Source of the DNA: an uncultured bacterium | GTDB taxonomy: Bacteria; Pseudomonadota; Alphaproteobacteria; Rhodospirillales; Rhodospirillaceae | DNA length: 53,223 bases | Direction of reading: 5' to 3' | Assembly: GCA_903888485.1 (NCBI GenBank) | Contig: CAISTS010000026.1 | Location: forward strand, 1-53,223 | In this document: positions 41,613-49,691 of the stretch, piece by piece | Position numbering within the stretch: the first letter of the stretch is position 1 | How the letters are laid out: each line of letters opens with the position of its first letter | Made by a program: the position numbers and the translations under genes | Notes under the pieces: generated by a model | Told to the model about the DNA's origin: nothing | Databases searched by the model: none | What the model saw: only the letters and a program-made list of their open reading frames with translations

Positions 41613-42356
41613 ATGGACCAAATCGCCGCACTAGCCGTTGACCCGGCTGCTTGGGTCGCGCTCATCACCTTGATCGCCATGGAGGTGGTGCTGGGGATCG
41701 ACAACCTCATCTTCATCTCGATCCTGACCAACAAACTGCCGGAAGCGGACCGCGCGCGGGCGCGGCGCATCGGCATCGGCCTTGCCCTCTTCCTGCGGCT
41801 TGCGCTGCTCGGCACCGTCTCATGGATGGTGCAGCTCACCACGCCGCTTTTTACGGTCTTCGGTCATGGCTTTTCCTGGCGCGATCTCATCCTCATGGCC
41901 GGCGGCCTTTTCTTGGTGTGGAAAGCGACAAAGGAGATTCATCACCACGTCGATCCCGATCCCAATGAGGACATGTTCGAGGCCAAGACGACCCAGACTT
42001 TCGCGGCGGCCATCGGCCAAATCCTGCTGCTCGACATGGTGTTCTCGGTCGATAGCATCATCACTGCCGTGGGCATGACCGAACATGTCCCGATTATGAT
42101 TGCGGCCGTCATCGTCACGGTAGCGGTGATGATGGTTGCAGCAGATCCGCTCGCCAACTTTATCAACAAGAATCCGACCATCGTGATGCTGGCGCTGGGC
42201 TTCTTACTGATGATCGGTACGACCCTGATAGCCGAATCCTTCGGCGCCCATGTCCCAAAGGGCTACATCTATGCGGCAATGGCGTTCTCGGCCGGGATTG
42301 AGGCGCTCAACATGTTCGCGCGGCGCGCCAGGCAGAGGCGCCGCGTGAAAAAGTGA
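41613..42356 (+). CDS. TerC-family integral membrane protein
   Basis: 247 residues with about seven membrane segments. The two acidic intramembrane motifs [18 protein letters not shown] (first helix pair) and [20 protein letters not shown] (fourth) define the TerC family and form the metal site; bacterial members such as Alx and MeeF export Mn2+ and help load exoenzymes. A His/Asp-rich cytosolic loop ([15 protein letters not shown]) may bind metal. The C-terminus is basic ([11 protein letters not shown]). Named for tellurite resistance, but there are no other ter genes. Four bases from the convergent ABC exporter stop. Confidence 0.93.
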   Translation: MDQIAALAVDPAAWVALITLIAMEVVLGIDNLIFISILTNKLPEADRARARRIGIGLALFLRLALLGTVSWMVQLTTPLFTVFGHGFSWRDLILMAGGLFLVWKATKEIHHHVDPDPNEDMFEAKTTQTFAAAIGQILLLDMVFSVDSIITAVGMTEHVPIMIAAVIVTVAVMMVAADPLANFINKNPTIVMLALGFLLMIGTTLIAESFGAHVPKGYIYAAMAFSAGIEALNMFARRARQRRRVKK

Positions 42357-42360
42357 TCGG

Positions 42361-44169
42361 CTACTGTGCCGCGACGGCGTCCGCCGAGAACTGCAAAGCC
42401 GCCACGCGCGCATAGAAGGGGTTGCTGGCGAGCAACTGCTCATGCCGCCCCGTCGCCACCAGGTGGCCGTCGTCGATGACGGCGATGCGGTCGGCGTTGA
42501 CGACCGTGGCGAGTCGGTGGGCGATCACCATGGTAGTGCGGCCCACCATCAGGCGCTCAAGCGCCGCCTGCACCAGGCGTTCGTTCTCTGCGTCCAGCGC
42601 GCTGGTGGCTTCATCCAGCAACAACAGAGCGGGGTCGCGTAGGATGGCCCGCGCGATGGCGATGCGCTGCTTCTGTCCACCGGACAGCCGCACGCCTTTT
42701 TCGCCAAGGAAGCTCTTCATGCCGTCGGGCAGTTTGGTTATGAACTCCATCGCGGCCGCCGCTTCCGCCGCGGCGCGCACTTCGTCGTCAGACGCGCCGG
42801 GTCGGCCATAGCGAATGTTCTCCATGGCATCGGCGGCGAAGATCACCGGGTCTTGCGCCACCAGGCCGATGCGCGCGCGGGCGTCGCGCGGGTCGACCTC
42901 GCGCAAGTCCATGCCGTCGATGCGTACTACGCCGGCCTGCGGGTCGTAAAACCGCAAGAGCAGCTGGAACACCGTGGTCTTGCCTGCACCGGACGGGCCC
43001 ACCAGCGCCACGTGCTCGCCTGGCTGCACATGTAAGGACAGACCTTTCAATGCTGCGGTCTGCGGCCGCGAAGGGTAATGGAACGTCACGTCCTCGAAAC
43101 GCACTTCCCCGCGCGCCGTCGCCGGCATGGGCCGCGGGTTCGCCGGTGGCATGATGTCGGGTTTCATTTCGAGCAGCTCGACCAGGCGCTCGGTCGCGCC
43201 GGCGGCGCGCTGCAAGTCGCCGAGCACCTCGGTCATGGCGCCAACGGATGCCGCCACCATGATGGCGTAGAAGACGAAGGCCGACAGCGCGCCCGGTGTA
43301 ATGTCACCCTGAATGACATCGCGCCCGCCCGCCCAGACCACCGCCGCGATGGCGCCGAAGATCAGCACGATCACCACAGCGGCCAACATTGCGCGCGCGA
43401 AGATGCGGCGCATGGCGGTCGAGAAGGCGTTCTCGACATTGCGCGCGAAGAAGCCGCGGTCGATGTCCTCGTGCACGAAGGCCTGCACGGTGCGGATGGC
43501 GTTGAGGTTTTCCTCGGCGTAAGAGCCCACATCGGCGATGCGGTCCTGACTCTCTCGCGAGAGTTTGCGCACCTTGCGGCCGTATAGAATGATCGGCACA
43601 ATCACCAGCGGCACCACCAGCAGCACGAGGCCCGTCAGCTTGGCATTGGTGACCACCAGCATGATCACCCCGCCGACAAGGGCGACGCCGTTGCGCATGG
43701 CGATGGACAGCGACGAGCCGATGACCTGCTGCAGGAGGGCGGTGTCGGTGGTCAGGCGCGACAGGATCTCGCCGGTCTTGGTGGTCTCGTAGAAGCCCGG
43801 GCTCAGGCTAAGGATATGGTCGAACACCGCTTTCCTGATGTCGGCCACCACCCGCTCGCCGATCCACGAGATGTAATAGAAGCGCACGAAGGTGCCGGCG
43901 GCGATGATCACGATGATGCCCATGAGCAGGGCGAGGCCCTGGTTCAGCATTGTCGTACTGCCGGCGGACAGCCCGCGGTCCACAAGGAACTTAAGGCCGG
44001 TACCTATGCTAAGGGTCGCGCCGGAGGTCACAGCCAAGGCAATGCCGAACAGGACCAGCTTGCTCTTGTAGGGCTTCATGAAGCCATAGGTGCGGCGCAG
44101 ATAGCCGTAGTTCCGGCTCCTGGGCCTGTCCGGCATGTTCCAACGTCCGCCGCCGCGCTGATCGCTCAT
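42361..44169 (-). CDS. ABC exporter with fused permease and ATPase (MsbA/ABCB type)
   Basis: 602 residues. An N-terminal membrane domain of about six helices (YKSKLVLFGIALAVTSGATL, LLMGIIVIIAAGTFVRFYY, VALVGGVIMLVVTNAKLTGL, MLAAVVIVLIFGAIAAVVWA) is followed by the ATPase: Walker A LVGPSGAGKTTVFQLL, Q-loop IGLVAQDPVIFAADA, signature RLSGGQKQRIAIARA, Walker B PALLLLDEATSALD, switch MVIAHRLATVVN. The half-transporter would act as a homodimer exporting a lipid or drug. The N-terminus is basic and Arg-rich. Divergent from dinB with 62 bases between starts. Substrate unknown; MsbA-like lipid A flipping is possible but not shown. Confidence 0.95.
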   Translation of the reverse strand: MSDQRGGGRWNMPDRPRSRNYGYLRRTYGFMKPYKSKLVLFGIALAVTSGATLSIGTGLKFLVDRGLSAGSTTMLNQGLALLMGIIVIIAAGTFVRFYYISWIGERVVADIRKAVFDHILSLSPGFYETTKTGEILSRLTTDTALLQQVIGSSLSIAMRNGVALVGGVIMLVVTNAKLTGLVLLVVPLVIVPIILYGRKVRKLSRESQDRIADVGSYAEENLNAIRTVQAFVHEDIDRGFFARNVENAFSTAMRRIFARAMLAAVVIVLIFGAIAAVVWAGGRDVIQGDITPGALSAFVFYAIMVAASVGAMTEVLGDLQRAAGATERLVELLEMKPDIMPPANPRPMPATARGEVRFEDVTFHYPSRPQTAALKGLSLHVQPGEHVALVGPSGAGKTTVFQLLLRFYDPQAGVVRIDGMDLREVDPRDARARIGLVAQDPVIFAADAMENIRYGRPGASDDEVRAAAEAAAAMEFITKLPDGMKSFLGEKGVRLSGGQKQRIAIARAILRDPALLLLDEATSALDAENERLVQAALERLMVGRTTMVIAHRLATVVNADRIAVIDDGHLVATGRHEQLLASNPFYARVAALQFSADAVAAQ

Positions 44170-44231
44170 GGCCTTGAATTGGCCTTTTCCGCCAGCGAAG
44201 TCAACGCTGGCCAGGATGATATAATCGGGTC

Positions 44232-45503
44232 ATGTCATCCCAAGACACCATAAGCCTCTGCCGCGATTGCCTGGCGGAATACGCAAAAGAGCTGCAGGTC
44301 TGCACGCGCTGCGGCTCCGAGCGCGTGGTGACGCATGCTGAACTGGGCCGCCTTTCGCTCGCGCATATCGACTGCGATGCGTTCTACGCCACTATCGAAA
44401 AACGCGACCGCCCGGAGCTGGCCGACAAACCAGTCATCGTCGGCGGCGGCAAGCGCGGCGTCGTCACCACCGCCTGCTATATCGCGCGCAAATTCGGCCC
44501 GCGTTCGGCCATGCCGATGTTCAAAGCGCTGAAGCTATGCCCGCAGGCCGTGGTCATTCCGCCGGACATGGCCAAGTACAAACGCGTCAGCCGCGAAGTG
44601 CATACGATTTTCGACATGGCCACGCCCATCGTCGAGCCGCTGTCGCTTGACGAAGCCTTCCTCGATCTCAACGGTACGACGCTGCTCTTCCACCGCTCTC
44701 CGGCGGCGACGCTCGCCTACATCCAGCGCGAGATCGAACGTCAGATTCGTATCACCGTCTCCGTAGGCCTCAGCTACAACAAATTCCTCGCCAAGATGGC
44801 GTCCGATATGCAGAAGCCGCGCGGCTTCGCCGTCATCGGCCGCGCCGAAGCAGTGCATGTTCTCCATGATCTGCCGATCAATCGGCTTCCGGGGGTGGGC
44901 CCGTCGCTCGCCGACCGCCTAAAGGTCGATGGCCTGTTTACCATCGGCGATCTTCAGCGCCGCCCGGAAGCCGAGCTCAGCATGCTTTACGGCGACACCG
45001 GCACGTTCCTCGCCAATCTCGCGCGCGGCATCGACCATCGCCGCGTCTCCATCGACCGCGAGGCCAAAAGTATTTCCGCCGAGACCACCTTCGATACCGA
45101 TATCGCCGACATGGCCGAGCTGCGCCGTCGGCTCTGGCCCCTCTGCGAGCGTGTCTCGGCGCGGCTGAAGTCCCACGCGCTGGCGGGGCGCACGGTTTCG
45201 CTGAAGCTCAAGACTGCGCGCTTCAAGCTCAAGACACGTAACCACAAGATCGCGACGCCGACGCAGCTCGCTGAAGTCATCTTCCGCACGGCCGAGACGA
45301 TGCTCTTGAAGGAAGCCGCCAGCGCACCTTTCCGTCTGATCGGCGTCGGTGTCGATGGTTTGACCGATGGGGATGAAGCCGATGCGCCCGATCTCTTCGC
45401 CACGGGCCCCGCCCCGCGCCACGCCCAGGTCGAGCGCGCCATGGATGCCGTGCGCGCCAAGTTCGGCAGCAAAGCCATCCGCAAGGGCCGCGCCGACCGC
45501 TAG
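44232..45503 (+). CDS. dinB: DNA polymerase IV with N-terminal zinc ribbon
   Basis: 423 residues. Residues 1-35 carry CRDCLAEYAKELQVCTRCGS, two CxxC pairs forming a probable zinc ribbon absent from E. coli DinB but recalled from alphaproteobacterial orthologues. The Y-family catalytic core follows: LAHIDCDAFYATIEK with the first Asp pair, steric-gate-region residues, VEPLSLDEAFLDL with the second acidic pair, KPRGFAVIGRAEA, and the helix-hairpin-helix LPINRLPGVGPSLADRLK. The little-finger region begins near 270. It carries out error-prone translesion synthesis. No beta-clamp motif is evident at the C-terminus (KFGSKAIRKGRADR). No LexA box was recognised in the 62-base upstream gap. Confidence 0.95.
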   Translation: MSSQDTISLCRDCLAEYAKELQVCTRCGSERVVTHAELGRLSLAHIDCDAFYATIEKRDRPELADKPVIVGGGKRGVVTTACYIARKFGPRSAMPMFKALKLCPQAVVIPPDMAKYKRVSREVHTIFDMATPIVEPLSLDEAFLDLNGTTLLFHRSPAATLAYIQREIERQIRITVSVGLSYNKFLAKMASDMQKPRGFAVIGRAEAVHVLHDLPINRLPGVGPSLADRLKVDGLFTIGDLQRRPEAELSMLYGDTGTFLANLARGIDHRRVSIDREAKSISAETTFDTDIADMAELRRRLWPLCERVSARLKSHALAGRTVSLKLKTARFKLKTRNHKIATPTQLAEVIFRTAETMLLKEAASAPFRLIGVGVDGLTDGDEADAPDLFATGPAPRHAQVERAMDAVRAKFGSKAIRKGRADR

Positions 45504-45538
45504 TTGCTATTTCTCACCAACGGGTGCACACCGCTGCC

Positions 45539-45991
45539 ATGGAAATGAAGGGCGAATATACGATCCCGGCGCCGCGGCCACAGGTTTGGGCAGCCCTCAA
45601 CGACATTGCGATTCTCCAGCAGGCGATTCCCGGCTGCGACAGTATGAACCGCCTTTCGGACACGGAAATCGAAGCCGTGGTGACCGCCAAGGTCGGGCCG
45701 GTGAAAGCCTCGTTCAAAGGCGCGGTCACGCTCTCGGATCTCGATCCCCCGAACGCCTATACCATCCGCGGCGAAGGCAAGGGTGGCGTCGCCGGCTTTG
45801 CCAAGGGCGGCGCCAAGGTGCACCTGGCCGATGTTCCCGATGGCACGCTCCTCAGCTACGAGGTCGATGCCGCCGTCGGTGGGAAGCTCGCGCAGATCGG
45901 CGCGCGGCTTATCGACTCCACGGCCAAGAAACTCGCCGATGAATTCTTCGAACGCTTCAGCAAGCTTGCCGCGGGTCAGCCGCTGGCGTGA
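45539..45991 (+). CDS. CoxG-like SRPBCC family protein
   Basis: 150 residues from ATG 45539 (GTG 45524 possible; neither has a good ribosome site). The START/SRPBCC fold of CoxG shows as MEMKGEYTIPAPRPQVWAAL, LQQAIPGCDSMNRLSDTE, VTAKVGPVKASFKGAVTLSD, GFAKGGAKVHLAD and the C-terminal KLAQIGARLIDSTAKKLADE. In carboxidotrophs CoxG recruits CO dehydrogenase to the membrane; orphan copies are common and have no set role. No coxMSL genes are present. The full length is a single SRPBCC domain without a C-terminal membrane anchor. Followed 13 bases later by the isomerase gene. Confidence 0.92.
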   Translation: MEMKGEYTIPAPRPQVWAALNDIAILQQAIPGCDSMNRLSDTEIEAVVTAKVGPVKASFKGAVTLSDLDPPNAYTIRGEGKGGVAGFAKGGAKVHLADVPDGTLLSYEVDAAVGGKLAQIGARLIDSTAKKLADEFFERFSKLAAGQPLA

Positions 45992-46004
45992 ACGGGAGAT
46001 GACC

Positions 46005-46607
46005 ATGCCGTCACCCATCCGCTTCTTCTTCGATTTCTCTTCGACGTTCTCCTACATCGCCACACACAAGATCGACGATCTCGCGGCGCGCTACGGCCGC
46101 ACGGTCGAATGGAGCGCGGTGTCGCTCGGGCACCTGTTCCAGGCGCAGGGTGTCACGCCGCCGCCGATGATCCCCGCCAAGTTCAACTATTTGAAGATCG
46201 ACTTCCCGCGCAGCTGCGAATTTGCCGGCTTGCCGTGTCAGCTGCCCGATCCGTTCCCGCCCGATGTGAAACTCGCGCGCTACGCCTTCTGGAAACTCAA
46301 AGCGCGCGATGAAGAGCTGTCGCACGCCTTCGCGCGCGACATTGCATCGGCCGTGTTCGGCCGCGGCCAGAGCGTCGCCACCGCCGGCGACGTCGCCGCC
46401 GCTTGCGCCGGGCTCCTTGGCGTAACTCCTGCCGAGGTGGAAGCCGCCGGCAACGACATGGCGGCCAAGCGTGCGGTCATCACGGCCGTCGAGGAAGCCA
46501 AGGCCGCTGGCATGAACGGCGCGCCCTACATGCTTCTCGATGGCGAACCCTTCTGGGGCGCCGACCGCCTGGATCAACTTGAACGGCGTCTTGCCGCCAA
46601 AGGCTGA
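46005..46607 (+). CDS. 2-hydroxychromene-2-carboxylate isomerase family protein
   Basis: 200 residues from ATG 46005 (GGGAG six bases upstream; ATG 45999 is too close to it). DsbA-like thioredoxin fold of the kappa-GST type without active cysteines: IRFFFDFSSTFSYIATHKID with the catalytic Ser, then LGHLFQAQGVTPPPMIPAKF, and MNGAPYMLLDGEPFWGADRL with the cis-Pro loop. Such enzymes isomerise hydroxychromene carboxylate in naphthalene breakdown using glutathione, but orphan copies are common and no nah genes are here. Probably co-transcribed with the CoxG-like gene. Substrate unknown. Confidence 0.9.
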   Translation: MPSPIRFFFDFSSTFSYIATHKIDDLAARYGRTVEWSAVSLGHLFQAQGVTPPPMIPAKFNYLKIDFPRSCEFAGLPCQLPDPFPPDVKLARYAFWKLKARDEELSHAFARDIASAVFGRGQSVATAGDVAAACAGLLGVTPAEVEAAGNDMAAKRAVITAVEEAKAAGMNGAPYMLLDGEPFWGADRLDQLERRLAAKG

Positions 46608-46663
46608 TCCCGCTAAGACCCTTGCTCCTTTGTGCCACACTTTTGGTTGCCCGGGATTCTGAC

Positions 46664-47446
46664 GTGAAGATCGCTCTCATCGGCAACGGCGCCATCGCCA
46701 AACTGGTCGCGCAGTTCTGCGCGCAGCAGCAGAAACTCGAAGTCGTCGCCGCCCTCGGACTGCCGACCGATACGGTGTCCGTCGGCGATTACCCGCTGGT
46801 GCGCACATTGCCGGAGATGCTGCGCTTCAAACCCGCGCTCGTGGTCGAATGCGCGGGCCACAGCGCGGTGGCCGCTTACGCCGGTCCCGTTCTCGCAGAA
46901 GGCCTCGACTTCATCATCGTCTCCACGGGCAGCCTGGCCGACGAAGCGCTCTGGAACGCAGTCAAGGCCGCCGCCGACACATCCACAGGCCGCGTCAAGC
47001 TGGTGGCGGGTGCATTGCCGGGTGTGGACGCACTGGCGTCGGGCAAGCTCGCCGGCCTCAGCAAAGTGACCTTGCGTTCATCTAAACCGCCGCGCGCCTG
47101 GAAAGGCACGCCCGCCGAACAGACCCACAACCTCGATGCCATTGCCGCGCCGACGGTGATTTTCTCGGGCAACGCGCGCCAGGCCGCGCTGACATTCCCG
47201 AAGAACGCCAACGTCGCGGCGACCGCCGCTCTGGCCGGCCTCGGCTTCGAGGCGACGACCGTACAACTCGTCGCCGATCCGGGCGTCACCCAGAACGTCC
47301 ATCACCTGGAAGCCGAAGGCGCGTTTGGCCGGCTCAATCTGAGAATTGAAGCCAATCCGTCCCCGGACAATCCCAAGACCTCGCATATGGCGGCGCTGTC
47401 GATCATGCGCCTTCTGCAGAACGAAGCAGCGCCCATCGTCATCTGA
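46664..47446 (+). CDS. nadX: L-aspartate dehydrogenase (NadX/DUF108)
   Basis: 260 residues from GTG 46664, placed at the Rossmann strand KIALIGNGAIAKLVAQF; an upstream TTG would add 14 residues. Further motifs: LVVECAGHSAVAAYAGPVL, DFIIVSTGSLAD, VAGALPGVDALAS, LRSSKPPRAWKGTP, FPKNANVAATAALAGLGFE and the catalytic His region NPKTSHMAALSIMRLL. It oxidises aspartate to iminoaspartate for NAD synthesis, replacing NadB, or assimilates ammonia in reverse. nadA and nadC are not adjacent. Cytoplasmic. Confidence 0.93.
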   Translation: MKIALIGNGAIAKLVAQFCAQQQKLEVVAALGLPTDTVSVGDYPLVRTLPEMLRFKPALVVECAGHSAVAAYAGPVLAEGLDFIIVSTGSLADEALWNAVKAAADTSTGRVKLVAGALPGVDALASGKLAGLSKVTLRSSKPPRAWKGTPAEQTHNLDAIAAPTVIFSGNARQAALTFPKNANVAATAALAGLGFEATTVQLVADPGVTQNVHHLEAEGAFGRLNLRIEANPSPDNPKTSHMAALSIMRLLQNEAAPIVI

Positions 47447-47510
47447 CATGCCTATGAACGACCTCGCCTTAGGGTAGATCGCCCGGCGGCTTTCGCTTTA
47501 TGCTCGCGGC

Positions 47511-47912
47511 ATGAAGGCGCCGTCCAGAAGCAAGGATAAGGACCAGCCCCGCCCCCTCAGCAGCGCCTCGGTCCTGGTCGTCGAAGACCACACCTTTGTG
47601 CTCGATCTGCTCGAGCGGATGTTGAAGGGCAAGGCTGGCTGCCTGCATGGCGCGCGTAGCGCCGAGGATGCCCTCTACAATCTCGAAAAGGCCCCGGGGC
47701 TCGCCCATGTCGCGATTGTCGATATCCATCTGCCCGGCATGGACGGCATCAAGCTGATCGAGAAAATCCGCACCGCGGAATGGGCGGTCCTGAAAGCGCT
47801 GCCGATTATCGTGCTGACGGGCGAAAACAACATGGATCTCTTCCGCCGCGCCGCGCACCTCAAGATCTCAGGCTTCTTGATCAAACCCGTCGCGGTCACG
47901 CCGCTTACCTAG
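47511..47912 (+). CDS. CheY-like response regulator receiver, probably truncated by an in-frame TAG
   Basis: 133 residues. The receiver domain is complete in its key sites: acidic pair Glu25-Asp26 (LVVEDHTF), phospho-acceptor Asp71 (AIVDIHLPGMDG), Thr103 (VLTGENN) and Lys125 (FLIKPVAV). It stops at TAG 47910-47912 within PLT-stop, before the last helix of the fold (alpha5) is formed. The same frame then stays open for another 59 codons with similar codon usage. So the native protein is probably about 193 residues and the stop is a recent mutation, a sequence error or a recoded codon. No histidine kinase nearby. Confidence 0.85.
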   Translation: MKAPSRSKDKDQPRPLSSASVLVVEDHTFVLDLLERMLKGKAGCLHGARSAEDALYNLEKAPGLAHVAIVDIHLPGMDGIKLIEKIRTAEWAVLKALPIIVLTGENNMDLFRRAAHLKISGFLIKPVAVTPLT

Positions 47913-48092
47913 GCGCTTGAAGGCGCGCTCGCCGGGCGCACGGTGGCGGTGCCGCGCCTCGACGTCGATCCCGCGCCGTCGCCAGCGGGCGGCGAAGCCG
48001 CCGAAGCCGAGCACAGGCGCCTCGAATCGCTGGCGGCCGAGCCACCCGAAGAGCGGCCGGAGGGACATCGGCCCATGAATATCAAAGCTTAG
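47913..48092 (+). other. In-frame continuation of the response regulator after the TAG
   Basis: Directly after the TAG, the same frame reads ALEGALAGRTVAVPRLDVDP and goes on for 59 codons to a TAG at 48090-48092. ALEGALAG would complete helix alpha5 of the receiver; the rest is Ala/Glu/Pro-rich and GC-rich at third positions, as in the neighbouring genes. There is no start codon with a ribosome site for separate translation. Confidence 0.6.
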
Positions 48093-48107
48093 ATTGCGCC
48101 GGTTGCT

Positions 48108-48941
48108 TTAGGACGGATTGCCGCAGGCGCCCGCGCCGCACATCTGGATGATGACCGCCGTGGTGCCAAAGCGCAGCAAATCGTCGAAATGCGCGGTGGT
48201 GGTGTTGTCGTTCACGGTGCCGGTGACAAAGGTGTTGTCGCCATCTGAATTCTCGTCCTGGCCGCCGCCGCCGCCAGATTGGGTCCAGCGATCACCCGTG
48301 GCGCCCCCTGTCCCGGTGCGATGCGCAAGCGCACCATCGGCACCGTTGCTGAAAACGACATAGGCGGCGTTCGTCGCGCTGCTGGCGGGCGGGTCGGTAT
48401 TGTTGACCGTGAGGTTACCCGCAGGATAACAGCCGCTGCTGCCAGACACACGCAGCATGGCGCCCGTGCGTTGCAAGGCGCCGGTGGCGCAGGGCGGCGC
48501 TCCCGTACCGGAGCCGGCGACGGCGTAACGCAGACGGTTGCCCCAGCCGTCGGTGGCGTCGTCTTCACCGATCCCTAGCTCGACCCAAGGCAACACGCCG
48601 GTGTCGCTCACGATGGACATGCATGCCGTCGCAGTGGCGACACACTTCACTGTTGCCGAAGTATATGTCGAGCCGAACGGACCGCTTCCCGTCACGGCGC
48701 GCCCGGGTGAACCCTGTGTGGAATTGGCCGTCGGCGCCGCGGGGCAGGGCAAGCAGCCATTCTGAATGGCATAGAGGGCGATGGCCTTCTGGGCGACGTC
48801 CAGGCGCTGGTTGGTCAAGGCCGCACGCTCGCCGTCGCGAAGCGGGCCGATCACGCCAATGGCGCCAGCTGCCACGATGCTCAGCACCAGAACAGTGAGC
48901 GCCATTTCGATCAGCGTGAAGCCGCGCGTATTGCTTGGCAT
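48108..48941 (-). CDS. Orphan type IV pilin-like/pseudopilin protein
   Basis: 277 residues. The class III prepilin signal is clear: after a short leader, cleavage following Gly7 leaves FTLIEMALTVLVLSIVAAGA, with Glu5 of the mature protein conserved, then the hydrophobic N-terminal helix. The region with paired cysteines (NGCLPCPAAP, KCVATATACMS) and WGNRLRYAV resembles the minor pseudopilins of type II-like secretion or pilus-tip proteins. The C-terminal third is Gly/Asn/Asp/Thr-rich. There are no pil or gsp genes around it, so it depends on an assembly system elsewhere. Same strand as mtgA, 60 bases downstream of its stop. Confidence 0.85.
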   Translation of the reverse strand: MPSNTRGFTLIEMALTVLVLSIVAAGAIGVIGPLRDGERAALTNQRLDVAQKAIALYAIQNGCLPCPAAPTANSTQGSPGRAVTGSGPFGSTYTSATVKCVATATACMSIVSDTGVLPWVELGIGEDDATDGWGNRLRYAVAGSGTGAPPCATGALQRTGAMLRVSGSSGCYPAGNLTVNNTDPPASSATNAAYVVFSNGADGALAHRTGTGGATGDRWTQSGGGGGQDENSDGDNTFVTGTVNDNTTTAHFDDLLRFGTTAVIIQMCGAGACGNPS

Positions 48942-49001
48942 GGAAAACCCCCAAATCAGCGGCGAATTGTACCGGGACGCGCTTCGGCAGGTCCAGAGGC
49001 G

Positions 49002-49691
49002 TTACGATAGCCTAAGGCAGCTTGCGAGTGTGCCTATCCGCGCGGCGCGGACTTGGAGCGTTTCGCTGCGCCCCTGCACGTAGGGGCCGGGGTTGGATGC
49101 ATTCCAGCGCCGCGGATTGGGCAGCACGGCCGCCAGCAGCGCCGCCTCGTGCGCCGTCAGACGCGCGGCATCCTTCTGGAAGTGGTGCCGCGCCGCCGCC
49201 TGCGCGCCATAGACGCCGGGCGCCCATTCCACCACGTTCAGATACATCTCCATGATGCGTGCCTTCGGCCACAGGGCCTCCAGATAGAACGTCAGCCAAG
49301 TCTCGAGGCCTTTGCGCAGCCAAGTGCGGGCCGGCCACAGGAAAACGTTTTTCGCGGTCTGCTGCGAGATGGTGCTGCCGCCGCGCAAGGTGCGCTCTTC
49401 GTCTTCGTCGAGGTATTGGTCGATTGCCTTCTGCAGCGCTTTGGTGTCGAAGCCGCGGTGATTGCAGAAGTTCTCATCCTCGGCCGTCAGCACCGACCGC
49501 GCCAGCACCGGCGCGATCTGTTTCATCGAAACCCATTCGTACTGAACATCGCCGCCCCGGATCAGCATGAGGGGCGTAAAACGCGGCGGCACCTCGCGGT
49601 ACAGCAGGGTGAGCGCTGCCGGCAGCAACAGGACCGCAGTCAATGCCGCGAGGACGATTTTGATGATGCGAAACCGCGTGCGACCGCTCAT
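49002..49691 (-). CDS. mtgA: Monofunctional biosynthetic peptidoglycan transglycosylase
   Basis: 229 residues. A single N-terminal membrane helix (IVLAALTAVLLLPAALTLLY, about 12-31) and a GT51 domain: catalytic Glu71 in LTAEDENFCNHRGFD, then GGSTISQQTAKNVFLWPART and ARIMEMYLNVVEWAPGVYGA with the second Glu. It polymerises lipid II into glycan strands in the periplasm without a transpeptidase domain. ATG at 49691 overlaps the stop of the OGT-like gene by four bases. The final residues are non-conserved. Confidence 0.95.
   Translation of the reverse strand: MSGRTRFRIIKIVLAALTAVLLLPAALTLLYREVPPRFTPLMLIRGGDVQYEWVSMKQIAPVLARSVLTAEDENFCNHRGFDTKALQKAIDQYLDEDEERTLRGGSTISQQTAKNVFLWPARTWLRKGLETWLTFYLEALWPKARIMEMYLNVVEWAPGVYGAQAAARHHFQKDAARLTAHEAALLAAVLPNPRRWNASNPGPYVQGRSETLQVRAARIGTLASCLRLS

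Noticed and set aside
45539..46607. Carbon monoxide dehydrogenase or naphthalene degradation cluster
   Set aside because: Only orphan CoxG-like and HCCA-isomerase-like genes are present; no catalytic subunits or pathway partners surround them.
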